The notes: generated by a model not told the origin, from the letters alone. Counted from the stretch's first letter, positions 1-8,338 are shown. The stretch is 34,227 nucleotides of DNA from Burkholderiaceae bacterium (GCA_019751755.1 JAIENA010000081.1:1-34227), one strand, 5' to 3'. Program-made: numbers and translations.

Positions 1-43
1 CAAGCTGATTGTGCCGGCCGTGTTGCGCCGGCTGCGCCAATAG
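1..43 (+). CDS. Possible 3' end of an upstream gene (partial)
   Basis: The second plus-strand frame reads KLIVPAVLRRLRQ and then a TAG stop at 41-43. It would be the last 13 residues of a gene entering from the left edge. The stop is followed after 19 nt by the stop of the convergent flavoprotein gene, a typical tail-to-tail layout. The leucine/arginine-rich end would suit a regulator C-terminus, but 13 residues cannot identify a family, and the frame may be chance. Confidence 0.3.
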   Translation, partial: KLIVPAVLRRLRQ

Positions 44-62
44 CGGCCCGATCAGAGGCGCA

Positions 63-581
63 TCAGAGACGCAACTGGCCCTGGATACTGTCGTCCAGCG
101 TTTTCCCGAGCACCGCGCCGGCCATGATCTTGGCGCTGGCCACCACGTCGCCATGCTGGTTGTCCCAATAGTAGCCTTGCGTCGGCGTCACGCGGATCAC
201 CGTGATGCGGGGATCGGCTTCGCCCTGGGTAAACCAGGTTTTCAGTGCGAAGCTCCATAGTTCGTGGATGCGCGCCTGGTCGCGGGAAATGACAGCGTGG
301 CCATCGAGGTACAGGAAACCCGAATGCGCCGAGCCCTGGAAATACAGGCGTACGGCCGGATTGGCGTCCAGCTCATCATTTTTATGGCTGTCAGCCGCGC
401 TGAGGAACCAGAGGTTGCCGCTGTCGTCGACTTCCAGCGGGCTCATTGGGCGCACGCCGCTGGTCGTACAAAAGAAACAGGTCTTGGCATCCTCGACCAT
501 GGAGCGGATGCGGTGCACCGCGTCGCGGCCGGACAGGTCGCAATGGTTGCTGTCGGGATGTTGCTGATCATTCGATTGCAT
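63..581 (-). CDS. Pyridoxamine 5'-phosphate oxidase family flavoprotein (general stress protein 26-like)
   Basis: 172-residue PNPOx-like split-barrel protein, expected to bind FMN (or a related flavin/haem cofactor) in the cytoplasm. Its physiological substrate is unknown. Visible family features are RPMSPLEVDDSGNLWFL (residues 44-60), SHKNDEL just after it in the cofactor-binding region, and the late GYYWD motif (136-140). The length fits the general-stress-protein subfamily rather than true PdxH (over 200 residues), and the PdxH substrate-binding C-terminus is missing, so vitamin B6 synthesis is unlikely. I chose the ATG at 581 because AGGAG lies just upstream. A longer frame to 785 runs through a hairpin and tandem repeats and looks non-coding. 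It lies downstream of the TonB receptor on the same strand, separated by about 175 nt. Confidence 0.82.
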   Translation of the reverse strand: MQSNDQQHPDSNHCDLSGRDAVHRIRSMVEDAKTCFFCTTSGVRPMSPLEVDDSGNLWFLSAADSHKNDELDANPAVRLYFQGSAHSGFLYLDGHAVISRDQARIHELWSFALKTWFTQGEADPRITVIRVTPTQGYYWDNQHGDVVASAKIMAGAVLGKTLDDSIQGQLRL

Positions 582-615
582 GGCGGGCTCCTGAGTTGCG
601 CGCGGGCCGGAACGG

Positions 616-650
616 CCGCACCGGCATCCATGGTAGGGATGCCGGTGCGG
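616..650. repeat. Perfect 14-bp inverted repeat (hairpin)
   Basis: The arms 616-629 and 637-650 are exact reverse complements (CCGCACCGGCATCC), with a 7-nt loop. The element lies between the end of the TonB receptor and the start of the flavoprotein gene. There is no T-tract on either side, so it is not a classical intrinsic terminator. It may be a REP-like element or an mRNA-stabilising 3' hairpin. Confidence 0.7.
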
Positions 651-690
651 CGGGTCGGTGCAGCAGCTAACGCAGCGGCGCGATTGGTCA

Positions 691-742
691 ACGAAAACCC
701 GCGACGAAAACCCGCGACGAAAACCCTCGATGAAAACCCGGC
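691..742. repeat. Four tandem copies of a 13-nt unit
   Basis: The unit ACGAAAACCCGCG occurs exactly at 691-703 and 704-716, with one change at 717-729 (ACGAAAACCCTCG) and three at 730-742. The array begins 15 nt past the receptor stop on the minus strand and is non-coding. The copy number may vary between strains. Confidence 0.85.
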
Positions 743-756
743 CGCCGGGTTGCCCT

Positions 757-3492
757 TTACTTGAACGAATACGTCGCACTGCCAAACCAGCGCCGCCCGC
801 GCGGATCGGTGTAGGTCGGGTCGTAGCCGGAAATAAAGTAATACGCCTGGTTCGAATATGGCGGGCTGGTATCGAAGATATTCTGCACCCCGGCGCGCAG
901 CCGCAGGCGCTTGTTGGCCTGGTATGAGGCGGACAAATCCCACAGCGAATAGGCTTTCACGCGGTTCGGCGCCACCACCGTGCCGTTGTCGACATTGATG
1001 GCAGTATTCTGGTCGACATAGCCGCTTGAATACGTATGCGACAGGTAGGCCGACAGCGCACCGCGTTCCCAGTCGAACGTTGCGGTATGGCGCCAGCGCT
1101 GTACCACCCCATCCGTCACGAAACGTCCCAGGTTGCTGACGTAGGCATCGCCCGGCGCGTTCTGGATGCGTGACTTCAGCACATAAGTGCCGTTCAGGCG
1201 TGCGCCGATGCGGCCCATCGGGGTGGTCGTGCCGCGCCAGTCGATCGACACATCGAGCCCGGATGCCTGCTGTGCGCCACGGTTTTCCTTGCGCAGTTCG
1301 ATGTAGTCGATCTGGTCGTCTTCATCGCGGTGCACCAGGTTGCCGTATTTGGCCAGGTTGCCGAGGATGATGTCGTCGCCGATTTCGGAGATCAGGTCGG
1401 TGCGCTTGATGTTCCAGTAATCGAGCGACAGGTTGGCGTCCCGCGTGGCGGCCCAGACGGCGCCCACGGAGACCTGGCGGCTATGTTCGGGCTTCAGATT
1501 CTTGTTGCTGTAGCGCCGCACTTCCCAGTTATCCGCGCAATCGGCATAGTTATTCTCGACCGTCGCGCAATAAACCGGATCGGGCAGGGTGGCCGTGGCG
1601 CTGATCAGCGTTGGACGGAACAAGTCCACCATCGATGGGGCGCGGAAGCCGCGTCCGGCCGAGCCGCGCAGCATCAGTTCCGTCGATGGCCGGTAGCTGA
1701 GGCCGACTTTTGGGCTGGCCGCGCCACCGACGATCTGGTAATGGTCATAACGGGCCGATAATTGGGCTTCCCATTGTTTGGCGAACGGCAGCAGCAGTTC
1801 GCCATAGATGCCCTCGACATGACGGCTGTCGTTGGTGGCGCGTCCGCCCGGAGGCGCCGCGTCGTTGTTGATGTTGTCGCTGAGCAGCAGTGCCGATGGG
1901 TTAAAGCGCGTGCGTTCGCGCCGCGCTTCGCCGCCCACGGCCAGCGCCATCATGCCGCCGTCCATCCGTCCCAGCTCGCGGCTGAGTTTGAAGTCGATAC
2001 TGTCCATGGTGCCGCGCGAACGGCGCACATCATCGTTGACCTGAATCGCGTTCAGCAACGCCACGCCGGCCGCGCTGGACGGACCGAACGGGTTGATGAT
2101 GCCATCGGTAATGCCTTGCTGGAGTTGGTCGTATAGCAGGTAGCCGTGGGTATCCTTGTCCGCCACCGTGTTGACGCTGTGGTTGAGGGCCACGTCATAA
2201 TCCCATTTGCCGGCAACCCCATTGACGCCGACCACCACGCGTGTGCCCGTGCTGGTCAATTCACTGGTGCGGCGGCCCGCCTCATTGAGGCGTATGCGCA
2301 ATTCCAACTCGCCAGGGATGTCATCATCGAGCGTGTCCAGGCCGGTGTTGGCCAGTTGCGGCACCTTGCGGTAATCAATATAGGCTTTGACGCGCGCGGT
2401 CGATGCTACGTAGTGGGTGCGGGCGCGGGCATAGGATGCCTCCGCATACAGTTGCGCCACAGGATTCAGCTGGAACACGGCGCGGCCCAGCAAGCTGGTT
2501 TTTTCCGACTTCGGATACAGCTCGGTATCGCGCATGTAGTTATAGGTGCAGCCATTTTCTCCGCCCGTGCCCTGCGGCAGGTACAGGTTGGCGGGCGGGG
2601 CGCAATTCGGTGCCGACAGGTTGATCAGCCGGTTGACGATCGGCTTGCCATTGATGGTGTAGCCGATATCCTGCAAATGGTCGCGCTGCGCGGACGTCAG
2701 ACGGATATTGGCGGGGCTGGTATAGCCGGACAGCAGATGCCCCAGCCGTTCATCGATATGCAAATCCTTGATGAAGCTGCGCTGCGACGTGTTCAGTCTG
2801 TCCGTGTGCTGGAAGTCCGCCACGCCAAACAGATTGAAGCCGTTTTGCACCACGTCGCCGATACCGGCCGCAATGCTGGCGGTGCGCTTGCCGGCACCGC
2901 CTTCTTTGGTCGATGCGCCATAGGCGGCCAGTTCCAGGCCCTGGAAATCGCGCCGCGTAATAAAGTTGATCACGCCGCCAATCGCGTCCGTGCCATACAG
3001 CGAGGAAGCGCCATCGAGCAGTACCTCCACGCGTTGCAGCGCGGCGGCCGGAATATTATTCAAGTCGACACCGGTGTCGTCGCCCGGCGACGCGAAATTG
3101 GCCATGCGGCGGCCATTGAGCAGCACCAGCGTGGAGGAAGTGCCGATGCCGCGCAAGTTGGCGCTGTTGAAGCCACGCTGGTCGCGGCCATCAGAGATGC
3201 TGGCGCCGTCAGTCAGGCCCCCGATGTTGGAGGCAATGCGGGCAATCAGCTCCGACGCCGTGGTGACGCCGGCCTTGTCCATTTCCGCGCGCGTGATGAT
3301 GTGCACCGGCAGCGAGGTTTCCGCTTCCACCCGCTTGATGGCCGAACCGGTGATTTCAACCCGGATCGGCGTGTCCGTGCCGGTATTGATCGGGTTGTCT
3401 TGCGCAGCGGCGTGGCTGGCGGCGGCCAGCAAGGCCCCCGCCGCCAGCGCTTGCGCGCGCTTCCTTGACTGCTGTTTGATCCGCTTGTTCAT
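757..3492 (-). CDS. TonB-dependent outer-membrane receptor
   Basis: 911-residue TonB-dependent receptor that imports an unidentified ligand through the outer membrane using TonB/ExbBD energy. A basic N-terminus and alanine-rich core (residues 1-30, ending ASHAAAQ) form a signal peptide. A TonB-box-like IRVEITGS follows at about 43-50. The plug domain (about 55-180) includes LRGIGTSSTLVLLNGRRM and the typical VEVLLDGASSLYGTDAIGGVINF segment. The rest is a 22-strand-type beta-barrel ending in the aromatic C-terminus SATYSFK. Plug and barrel resemble the large receptors for carbohydrate or peptide-type ligands more than classical siderophore receptors, but the substrate cannot be read from sequence. 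The ATG at 3492 has GGGGGA upstream. It is divergent from the cyclic-di-GMP gene, with no transporter gene alongside. Confidence 0.93.
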   Translation of the reverse strand: MNKRIKQQSRKRAQALAAGALLAAASHAAAQDNPINTGTDTPIRVEITGSAIKRVEAETSLPVHIITRAEMDKAGVTTASELIARIASNIGGLTDGASISDGRDQRGFNSANLRGIGTSSTLVLLNGRRMANFASPGDDTGVDLNNIPAAALQRVEVLLDGASSLYGTDAIGGVINFITRRDFQGLELAAYGASTKEGGAGKRTASIAAGIGDVVQNGFNLFGVADFQHTDRLNTSQRSFIKDLHIDERLGHLLSGYTSPANIRLTSAQRDHLQDIGYTINGKPIVNRLINLSAPNCAPPANLYLPQGTGGENGCTYNYMRDTELYPKSEKTSLLGRAVFQLNPVAQLYAEASYARARTHYVASTARVKAYIDYRKVPQLANTGLDTLDDDIPGELELRIRLNEAGRRTSELTSTGTRVVVGVNGVAGKWDYDVALNHSVNTVADKDTHGYLLYDQLQQGITDGIINPFGPSSAAGVALLNAIQVNDDVRRSRGTMDSIDFKLSRELGRMDGGMMALAVGGEARRERTRFNPSALLLSDNINNDAAPPGGRATNDSRHVEGIYGELLLPFAKQWEAQLSARYDHYQIVGGAASPKVGLSYRPSTELMLRGSAGRGFRAPSMVDLFRPTLISATATLPDPVYCATVENNYADCADNWEVRRYSNKNLKPEHSRQVSVGAVWAATRDANLSLDYWNIKRTDLISEIGDDIILGNLAKYGNLVHRDEDDQIDYIELRKENRGAQQASGLDVSIDWRGTTTPMGRIGARLNGTYVLKSRIQNAPGDAYVSNLGRFVTDGVVQRWRHTATFDWERGALSAYLSHTYSSGYVDQNTAINVDNGTVVAPNRVKAYSLWDLSASYQANKRLRLRAGVQNIFDTSPPYSNQAYYFISGYDPTYTDPRGRRWFGSATYSFK

Positions 3493-3728
3493 GTAATCCC
3501 CCGGGCTGTTGATCTATTGTTATGTTTGTTGAGCCGATCATACCATCGGGGCGTGCGTTGCGGGGCGGTGCGGCTCGCCACACCGCATGGCACAGCATTT
3601 GCTGCTATGCATCATGCGCGCCCGGATCAGGGGTGTGGCGGAGCGATTTGATCGATAGCGGGGCATGGATGCACCGGTTTAGTGCAGCCAACCAGTGCAG
3701 TGAAACAGAACCAAGAAACCGGAGCACC

Positions 3729-6056
3729 ATGAACAACGATTGCCTGCAATTTCCCCGCGTAGACTTGTTGGCCGCCGCCATGGCGCCGCCATCGGCGGCG
3801 CCGGGATCGGGCGATGCGCGGCGCATCGTGCGCGAACGGGCGTTGCGCGCCAGCGCGGTCGATGACGCGGCCGGGCTGGGGCGCTGGTGGTATGAACATC
3901 GCCACGGTCGCCTGTATTTGTCGGCGGTGGCGGCCGACCTGCTGGGCATTGCGGCCAGCGGCTGCCACGCCGTCGAGGAAGCGCTGCTGTATGTGGCGCC
4001 CAATGACGCGTGGCGTTTGCGCAGCACGTTCGGCGCCATCACCGATACGCACCTGGGCATCGCCTGCGAATTTCGGGTCAGCGCGCCGGGACGTGGCACG
4101 CGCTGGCTGAAAGTGCAGCCGGTGGCGCGCGAAGGGGACGCCATCGTGGCCGGCATGGTGGTCGATATCACGGCCACCAAGCACGCGGCCATGCGTGAGC
4201 GCTTCAGTTTCGCACTGACCCAATACCTGATCGGCACCGATACTTTCGACGCCGCCATCCATAAAATCATCCAGCTGGTGTGCGATGAACTGGGCTGGGA
4301 TTGGGGCGCGTTCTGGGTGCGGGACGAACCGGAAGCGCGTCCCGGGGTGTTGCGCTGTCGCCACGTGTGGCATGCGGCCACCGGCGATTACACGGAATTG
4401 CGCTCGGTCACCACCACCATCGCCAGCGATACCGATCACGGCATCCTGGGCCAGGTCTGGAGCGGCAAAGCACAATGGCTCGATGCCGACACCTTACCCG
4501 CACAACCCGCCGACAGTGGACCATCGGCCGACACCCAGGAAGCGGCGCGGTTTGCCAGCGCGCTGCGCTGCGGCCTGCAGTCGGGCTATTTTTTCCCCGT
4601 CACCTATACCGGCGGCGACGGCGGTCTGCACAGCGCGGGCATCCTTGAATTCTTTTCGCGCGAGCCGCGCCAGCGCGAAGCGCAATTGCCGGGGCTGGCC
4701 GAATCGATCAGCGCCCTGATCGCCCAGACCGCGCAGCGCATGGCGCAGCAGGAGCGCATGCGCGTGCTGGCGCAGACCGATGAAATGACGGGCCTGGTCA
4801 ACCGTGCGCATTTTCATTATCTGCTGGACCGGGCGTGCGAGCAGTGCCCGTCGTACAGCGGCTTTGGCGTGCTGTATATCGACCTTGACCAGTTCAAACC
4901 GATCAACGACGCCTTCGGTCACGCGGCCGGCAACGTGGTGCTCAAAGGGTTTGCCGAGCGGCTGCGCCAGATGGCGCCCGAAGGCGCGGTGGTGGCGCGC
5001 CTGGGCGGCGACGAATTTGCCATGATGACCGGCTATGGCCTGGACGCGCCGGCGGTGGAAGCGCTGGCGCAGCGCGTGACGGCCTGCGCCCGCGAACAAT
5101 TTCAGTACATGGGCCATGAATTGTCGGTGTCGGCCAGTATCGGCATCAGCATGTTCCCGGCGCACGGCGCGAATACGGCGCAATTGCTGCACGCGGCGGA
5201 CGCCGCCATGTATGCCAGCAAGCGCAATGGCCGCAACCGGGTCAGCCATTACAGCGACGCGCAGGGCGCCGAGCAGGACGTGCTGGCCAAGCAATTGATC
5301 ATGCTGTCGGAACTGCAGCATGGCTTCGAGCGCGGCGAATTTTTCCTGGCCTACCAGCCAATCATGGATGCCCACGGCGAAACCTTGCACGCGGTCGAAG
5401 CGCTGATCCGCTGGCGCAAGGCGGACGGCACCATCGTGCCGCCGGACCAGTTCATTCCGGTGGCCGAGCAAAGCCGGCTGATCGTCCACCTGGGACGCTG
5501 GGTGGTGCAGCAGGTCTGCCGCGACCTGCCGCTGATGCACGCGGCCGGCATACAGGGCGTCAAGGCGCACATCAATATGGCGGCGCCGGAATTCCTCGAC
5601 AGCGCCTTGCCGGCCGAACTGCTGGCCACCGTGCGCGCGGCCGGCATCGCCCCATCCAGCCTGCAACTGGAACTGACGGAAAACATGGTGATGTCGCACA
5701 TCGATACCTCGCTGCCGATCATGCGCAAGCTGACGCAGATGGGCTTTGAACTCAGTCTCGATGATTTCGGCATGGGCTACTCGTCGCTGTCGCTGCTGAA
5801 AACCCTGCCGATCGCGTCCCTCAAGATCGACCGCCTGTTCCTGCAAGGCGTGCCGCGTGAACGCGATGATTGCGCGATCGTCCGTACCATGCTGGACCTG
5901 GGCCGCAACATGGGCATCGGCGTGATTGCCGAGGGCGTGGAAAACGATGCGCAACTGGGTTACCTGCGCCAGTTCGGCTGCACCCAGGTGCAGGGCTACC
6001 TGCTGGGCCGCCCGATGACCTTGCCGTTGCTGCTGGAACGCCACGGTAAGCGATAA
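3729..6056 (+). CDS. PAS/GAF/GGDEF/EAL cyclic-di-GMP turnover protein
   Basis: 775-residue soluble signalling protein with no signal peptide or membrane segment. Domain order: PAS-like sensor (about 50-150), GAF sensor (about 165-335), GGDEF (about 345-510) and EAL (about 520-770). The GGDEF signature is intact at 426-430. The EAL motif is intact at 557-559, with the usual downstream acidic, Asn, DDFG, Lys (SLKID) and AEGVEN elements. Both diguanylate cyclase and phosphodiesterase activity are therefore possible. The RxxD product-inhibition site expected just before GGDEF is absent (the sequence there is PEGAVVARL). I chose the ATG at 3729 (GGAGC upstream, no recognisable coding before it) over an in-frame ATG at 3522. 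The upstream 236 nt are shared with the divergent TonB receptor. Confidence 0.92.
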   Translation: MNNDCLQFPRVDLLAAAMAPPSAAPGSGDARRIVRERALRASAVDDAAGLGRWWYEHRHGRLYLSAVAADLLGIAASGCHAVEEALLYVAPNDAWRLRSTFGAITDTHLGIACEFRVSAPGRGTRWLKVQPVAREGDAIVAGMVVDITATKHAAMRERFSFALTQYLIGTDTFDAAIHKIIQLVCDELGWDWGAFWVRDEPEARPGVLRCRHVWHAATGDYTELRSVTTTIASDTDHGILGQVWSGKAQWLDADTLPAQPADSGPSADTQEAARFASALRCGLQSGYFFPVTYTGGDGGLHSAGILEFFSREPRQREAQLPGLAESISALIAQTAQRMAQQERMRVLAQTDEMTGLVNRAHFHYLLDRACEQCPSYSGFGVLYIDLDQFKPINDAFGHAAGNVVLKGFAERLRQMAPEGAVVARLGGDEFAMMTGYGLDAPAVEALAQRVTACAREQFQYMGHELSVSASIGISMFPAHGANTAQLLHAADAAMYASKRNGRNRVSHYSDAQGAEQDVLAKQLIMLSELQHGFERGEFFLAYQPIMDAHGETLHAVEALIRWRKADGTIVPPDQFIPVAEQSRLIVHLGRWVVQQVCRDLPLMHAAGIQGVKAHINMAAPEFLDSALPAELLATVRAAGIAPSSLQLELTENMVMSHIDTSLPIMRKLTQMGFELSLDDFGMGYSSLSLLKTLPIASLKIDRLFLQGVPRERDDCAIVRTMLDLGRNMGIGVIAEGVENDAQLGYLRQFGCTQVQGYLLGRPMTLPLLLERHGKR

Positions 6057-6097
6057 GGCCGGCCTCGCGCGCCGCCTTTCCTCCCGCGTCAATTGTG

Positions 6098-6127
6098 TTT
6101 GCATCGAACACGGTTCAAGCCTATACT
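6098..6127 (+). promoter_or_regulatory. Predicted sigma-70 promoter of the glycerate kinase gene
   Basis: TATACT (6122-6127) is a good -10 box. TTTGCA (6098-6103), 18 nt upstream, is a partial -35. Transcription would start near 6134, at the edge of the palindrome at 6136-6155. This comes from consensus matching by eye only. Confidence 0.4.
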
Positions 6128-6135
6128 CGATCTAT

Positions 6136-6155
6136 GTTGTATGATGTCCTACAAC
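6136..6155. promoter_or_regulatory. Palindromic operator, GntR/FCD-like
   Basis: GTTGTA (6136-6141) and TACAAC (6150-6155) are exact inverted arms, and 8 of the 10 position pairs over the 20 nt are complementary. TTGTATGATGTC-type palindromes are typical of FadR/GntR-family operators. The site overlaps the predicted transcription start, so repression is the likely mode. No GntR regulator gene is in the window. Confidence 0.5.
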
Positions 6156-6190
6156 CTAAGCTAAGGGCAAAAACCAACTAAGGAGGCAGC

Positions 6191-7390
6191 ATGGGCATAC
6201 ACCGAACGCTATTGCGGCGCATGTTTGACGCCGCGGTGGCGGCCGCGCAGCCGTCGGCCTGCCTGCCGCCGCACCTGCCGGCGCCGCCCAAGGGACGCAC
6301 CATCGTGATTGGCGCCGGCAAGGCGTCGGCGGAGATGGCGCGCGTGTTCGAGCGCCACTGGTCCGGTCTCCTGCAAGGGCTGGTGGTGACGCGCTATGGC
6401 GATGCGGTCCCGTGCGAACGGATCACCATCGTCGAGGCGGCGCACCCGGTGCCCGATGCGGCCGGGCTGGAGGCGGCGCGCCGCATCCGCGCGCTGGTGA
6501 CGGGGCTGGCCGAGGACGACCTGGTGGTGTGCCTGGTGTCCGGCGGCGGCTCCGCGCTGCTGGTCGAGCCGGGCGAGGGCCTGACGCTGGACGACAAGCA
6601 AGCCATCAACCGCGCGCTGTTCGCGTCGGGCGCGACGAATGCGGAAATGACTTGCGTGCGGCGCCACCTGTCGGCCATCAAGGGCGGCCGGCTGGCGGCG
6701 GCGTGCTGGCCGGCGCGGGTGGTGACGTTGCTGATGTCGGACGTGCCGGGCGACGATCCGGTCGACATCGCGTCCGGTCCGACGGTGGGCGACGCCAGCA
6801 CCTGCGCCGATGCGCTGGCGATCCTGCGCCGGTACGCGATTCACGTGCCGCACGCGGTGCTGGAATTACTCGAGAGCGGCGCCGGCGAATCGGTCAAGCC
6901 GGGCGATGCGCGGCTGGCCCGCTGTGAAACGCGCTTGATCGCCACGCCGCAACGGGCGCTGGAAGCGGCGGCGGCGGTGGCGCGCGAGGCCGGCGTGGCG
7001 GTGCATATCCTTGGCGACGATATCGAAGGGGAGGCGCGCGAGGTCGGTATCGTGATGGCTTGCATTGCGCGCCAGGCGGGCAAATGGTCGCAGCCGTTTT
7101 CGCCGCCGTGCATCCTGGTGTCGGGCGGCGAGACCTCGGTGACCTTGCGCGGCAAGGGGCGGGGCGGGCGCAATGTGGAATTCTTGCTGGCGCTGGGCGT
7201 GGCGCGCGATGGCCACACCGGCATCCATGCGATCGCGTGCGATACAGAGGGTGTCGACGGCGTCGAAGGTATCGATGGCATCGATGGCATCGATGGCGTC
7301 GAGGAGATCGCCGGTGCGCTGCTCGATCCCGGCACGTTGGTGCGCGCGCGCCTTGGGCATCAAGCCGCGCGACAGCCTGGCCAACCATGA
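6191..7390 (+). CDS. Glycerate 2-kinase (MOFRL family), frameshifted at the 3' end
   Basis: Glycerate 2-kinase/TtuD-type protein, which phosphorylates D-glycerate with ATP in glyoxylate/tartronate or hydroxypyruvate metabolism. The N-terminal kinase motifs are intact: IVIGAGKAS (K44), LVSGGGSALL, RRHLSAIKGGRLA, MSDVPGDDP..SGPT and SGGETSVTLRGKGRGGRN. After about codon 387 the frame runs into 12 unrelated residues and stops at 7390. The expected C-terminal MOFRL sequence continues in another frame up to 7499. The break falls in a GC dinucleotide run at 7342-7351, and one more GC unit would restore a 436-residue protein. As read, the product lacks about 49 conserved C-terminal residues and may be inactive. 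The start is well supported by AAGGAGG upstream. A palindromic operator precedes it. A pseudogene, a slippage-switched gene and an assembly error all remain possible. Confidence 0.85.
   Translation: MGIHRTLLRRMFDAAVAAAQPSACLPPHLPAPPKGRTIVIGAGKASAEMARVFERHWSGLLQGLVVTRYGDAVPCERITIVEAAHPVPDAAGLEAARRIRALVTGLAEDDLVVCLVSGGGSALLVEPGEGLTLDDKQAINRALFASGATNAEMTCVRRHLSAIKGGRLAAACWPARVVTLLMSDVPGDDPVDIASGPTVGDASTCADALAILRRYAIHVPHAVLELLESGAGESVKPGDARLARCETRLIATPQRALEAAAAVAREAGVAVHILGDDIEGEAREVGIVMACIARQAGKWSQPFSPPCILVSGGETSVTLRGKGRGGRNVEFLLALGVARDGHTGIHAIACDTEGVDGVEGIDGIDGIDGVEEIAGALLDPGTLVRARLGHQAARQPGQP
7253..7306 (+). repeat. Coding 9-nt minisatellite (six units)
   Basis: ATCGATGGC is repeated exactly three times at 7271-7297. 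Degenerate units flank it: GTCGACGGC 7253-7261, GTCGAAGGT 7262-7270 and GTCGAGGAG 7298-7306. It encodes VDG-VEG-IDG-IDG-IDG-VEE inside the glycerate kinase, where the family normally has a single DTDGIDG-type motif. Confidence 0.85.
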
Positions 7391-7499
7391 TGGCCACGGC
7401 TATTTCCAGGCGCTGGGCGACTCCGTGGGGTGCGGGCCGACGCTGATCAACGTGAATGATGTCCGAGCGATTGACGTGGACGCCACCCCGCCTGGCTAG
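7344..7499 (+). pseudogene. Out-of-frame C-terminus of the glycerate kinase
   Basis: In the frame starting at 7344 the sequence reads ARALGIKPRDSLANHDGHGY and continues FQALGDSVGCGPTLINVNDVRA up to a TAG at 7497-7499. This is the conserved MOFRL C-terminal pattern (FxALGD, GPT.TNVND). It has no start of its own and is the natural continuation of the upstream frame. Its stop overlaps the last 3 nt of the convergent permease gene, which suggests the longer frame was the functional gene end. Confidence 0.8.
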
Positions 7500-8254
7500 A
7501 ACAGGTTGCCGATGTCCTTGTACACCAGCTGCACCCCGGTCGCCAGCAGCCCGGCCTGTGCGATCCGGTAGAACCAGGTGGTGTTGACCCTGTCCTGCAG
7601 CCACATGCCAAAGCGCACGCCGAGCGGCACCAGCGGCGCCAGCGCCAGGCTGGTGGCCAGGTTGTCGGCGGTAAACTGGCCCAGCCACGCATACGGCACC
7701 AGCTTGACCGCGTTGACGAAGGTGAAGAAGACGCTGATGGTGGCGACATAGCGCACCTTGTCGAGCTGCTGCGGCAGCATGTACACCATCACCGGCGGGC
7801 CGCCGGCGTGCGCGATAAAGCTGGTTAGCCCGGACACGCCGCACCAGAACGTGCCCTTGAGTGGCGAGCGGCCGGCCGCATGCTGTTTTGCCGCCAGGCC
7901 CAGCCAGCTGTTGAGGGTAAAGGCGATCGCCAGGCCACCGATCATCAGGCGGATCACGCTCTCGGTCAACATGCCGAAGGTCAGCGCGCCGATGGCGATG
8001 CCGATCAGCGCACCGGGCAGCATGATTTTCAGGTTGTCGGTATCCCATTTGCGGTAATACGCGCGCAATCCCACCAGGTCCATCAGGCACAGGATCGGCA
8101 GCATCACGGCCGCCGCCTGCACCGGCGAGATGGCCAGCGCCATCAGCGGCACCGCCACGCCGCCCAGCGCGCCGCCGAAGCCACCCTTGGAAATGCCTGT
8201 CAGCAGGACGGCGGGGATGGCGGCGGCATAGAACAGCGGGTCGGTGATCAGCAT
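7496..8254 (-). CDS. TauE/SafE family sulfite exporter-like permease
   Basis: 252-residue integral inner-membrane protein of the TauE/SafE (DUF81) family, which moves small anions such as sulfite, sulfoacetate or other organic acids. The substrate here is unknown. The N-terminus has the family glycine motif TGISKGGFGGALGGVAVPLMAL (residues about 20-41). The matching second-half element is GLTSFIAHAGGPPVMVYMLP (about 133-152). About eight hydrophobic segments are spread over the full length, which is normal for the family. It is convergent with the glycerate kinase, and their ends overlap by a few bases if the kinase frame is restored. The ATG at 8254 has only a weak ribosome-binding site. Confidence 0.9.
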   Translation of the reverse strand: MLITDPLFYAAAIPAVLLTGISKGGFGGALGGVAVPLMALAISPVQAAAVMLPILCLMDLVGLRAYYRKWDTDNLKIMLPGALIGIAIGALTFGMLTESVIRLMIGGLAIAFTLNSWLGLAAKQHAAGRSPLKGTFWCGVSGLTSFIAHAGGPPVMVYMLPQQLDKVRYVATISVFFTFVNAVKLVPYAWLGQFTADNLATSLALAPLVPLGVRFGMWLQDRVNTTWFYRIAQAGLLATGVQLVYKDIGNLF

Positions 8255-8338
8255 GGCGTGGGGGCGGGCAAGGGGGCTATCGGGTGGTGCGGATGCCCAT
8301 TATAAGTAGGCTGGGAATAGTCTGCCGATGGCCCCGCT

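Noticed and set aside
691-742. Possible CRISPR-like repeat array
   Set aside because: The units are contiguous 13-mers without spacers, and there are no cas genes, so it is a simple tandem repeat.
2146-3468. A 440-residue plus-strand frame opposite the TonB receptor
   Set aside because: Antisense shadow. The minus frame has a signal peptide, plug and barrel.
3522-3728. N-terminal extension of the GGDEF/EAL protein from the ATG at 3522
   Set aside because: The 69 residues are Arg/Ser/Cys-rich with no fold, and a better start with a ribosome-binding site lies at 3729.
4494-6104. A 536-residue frame antisense to the GGDEF/EAL gene
   Set aside because: Antisense shadow with no domain. The GGDEF and EAL motifs are on the plus strand.
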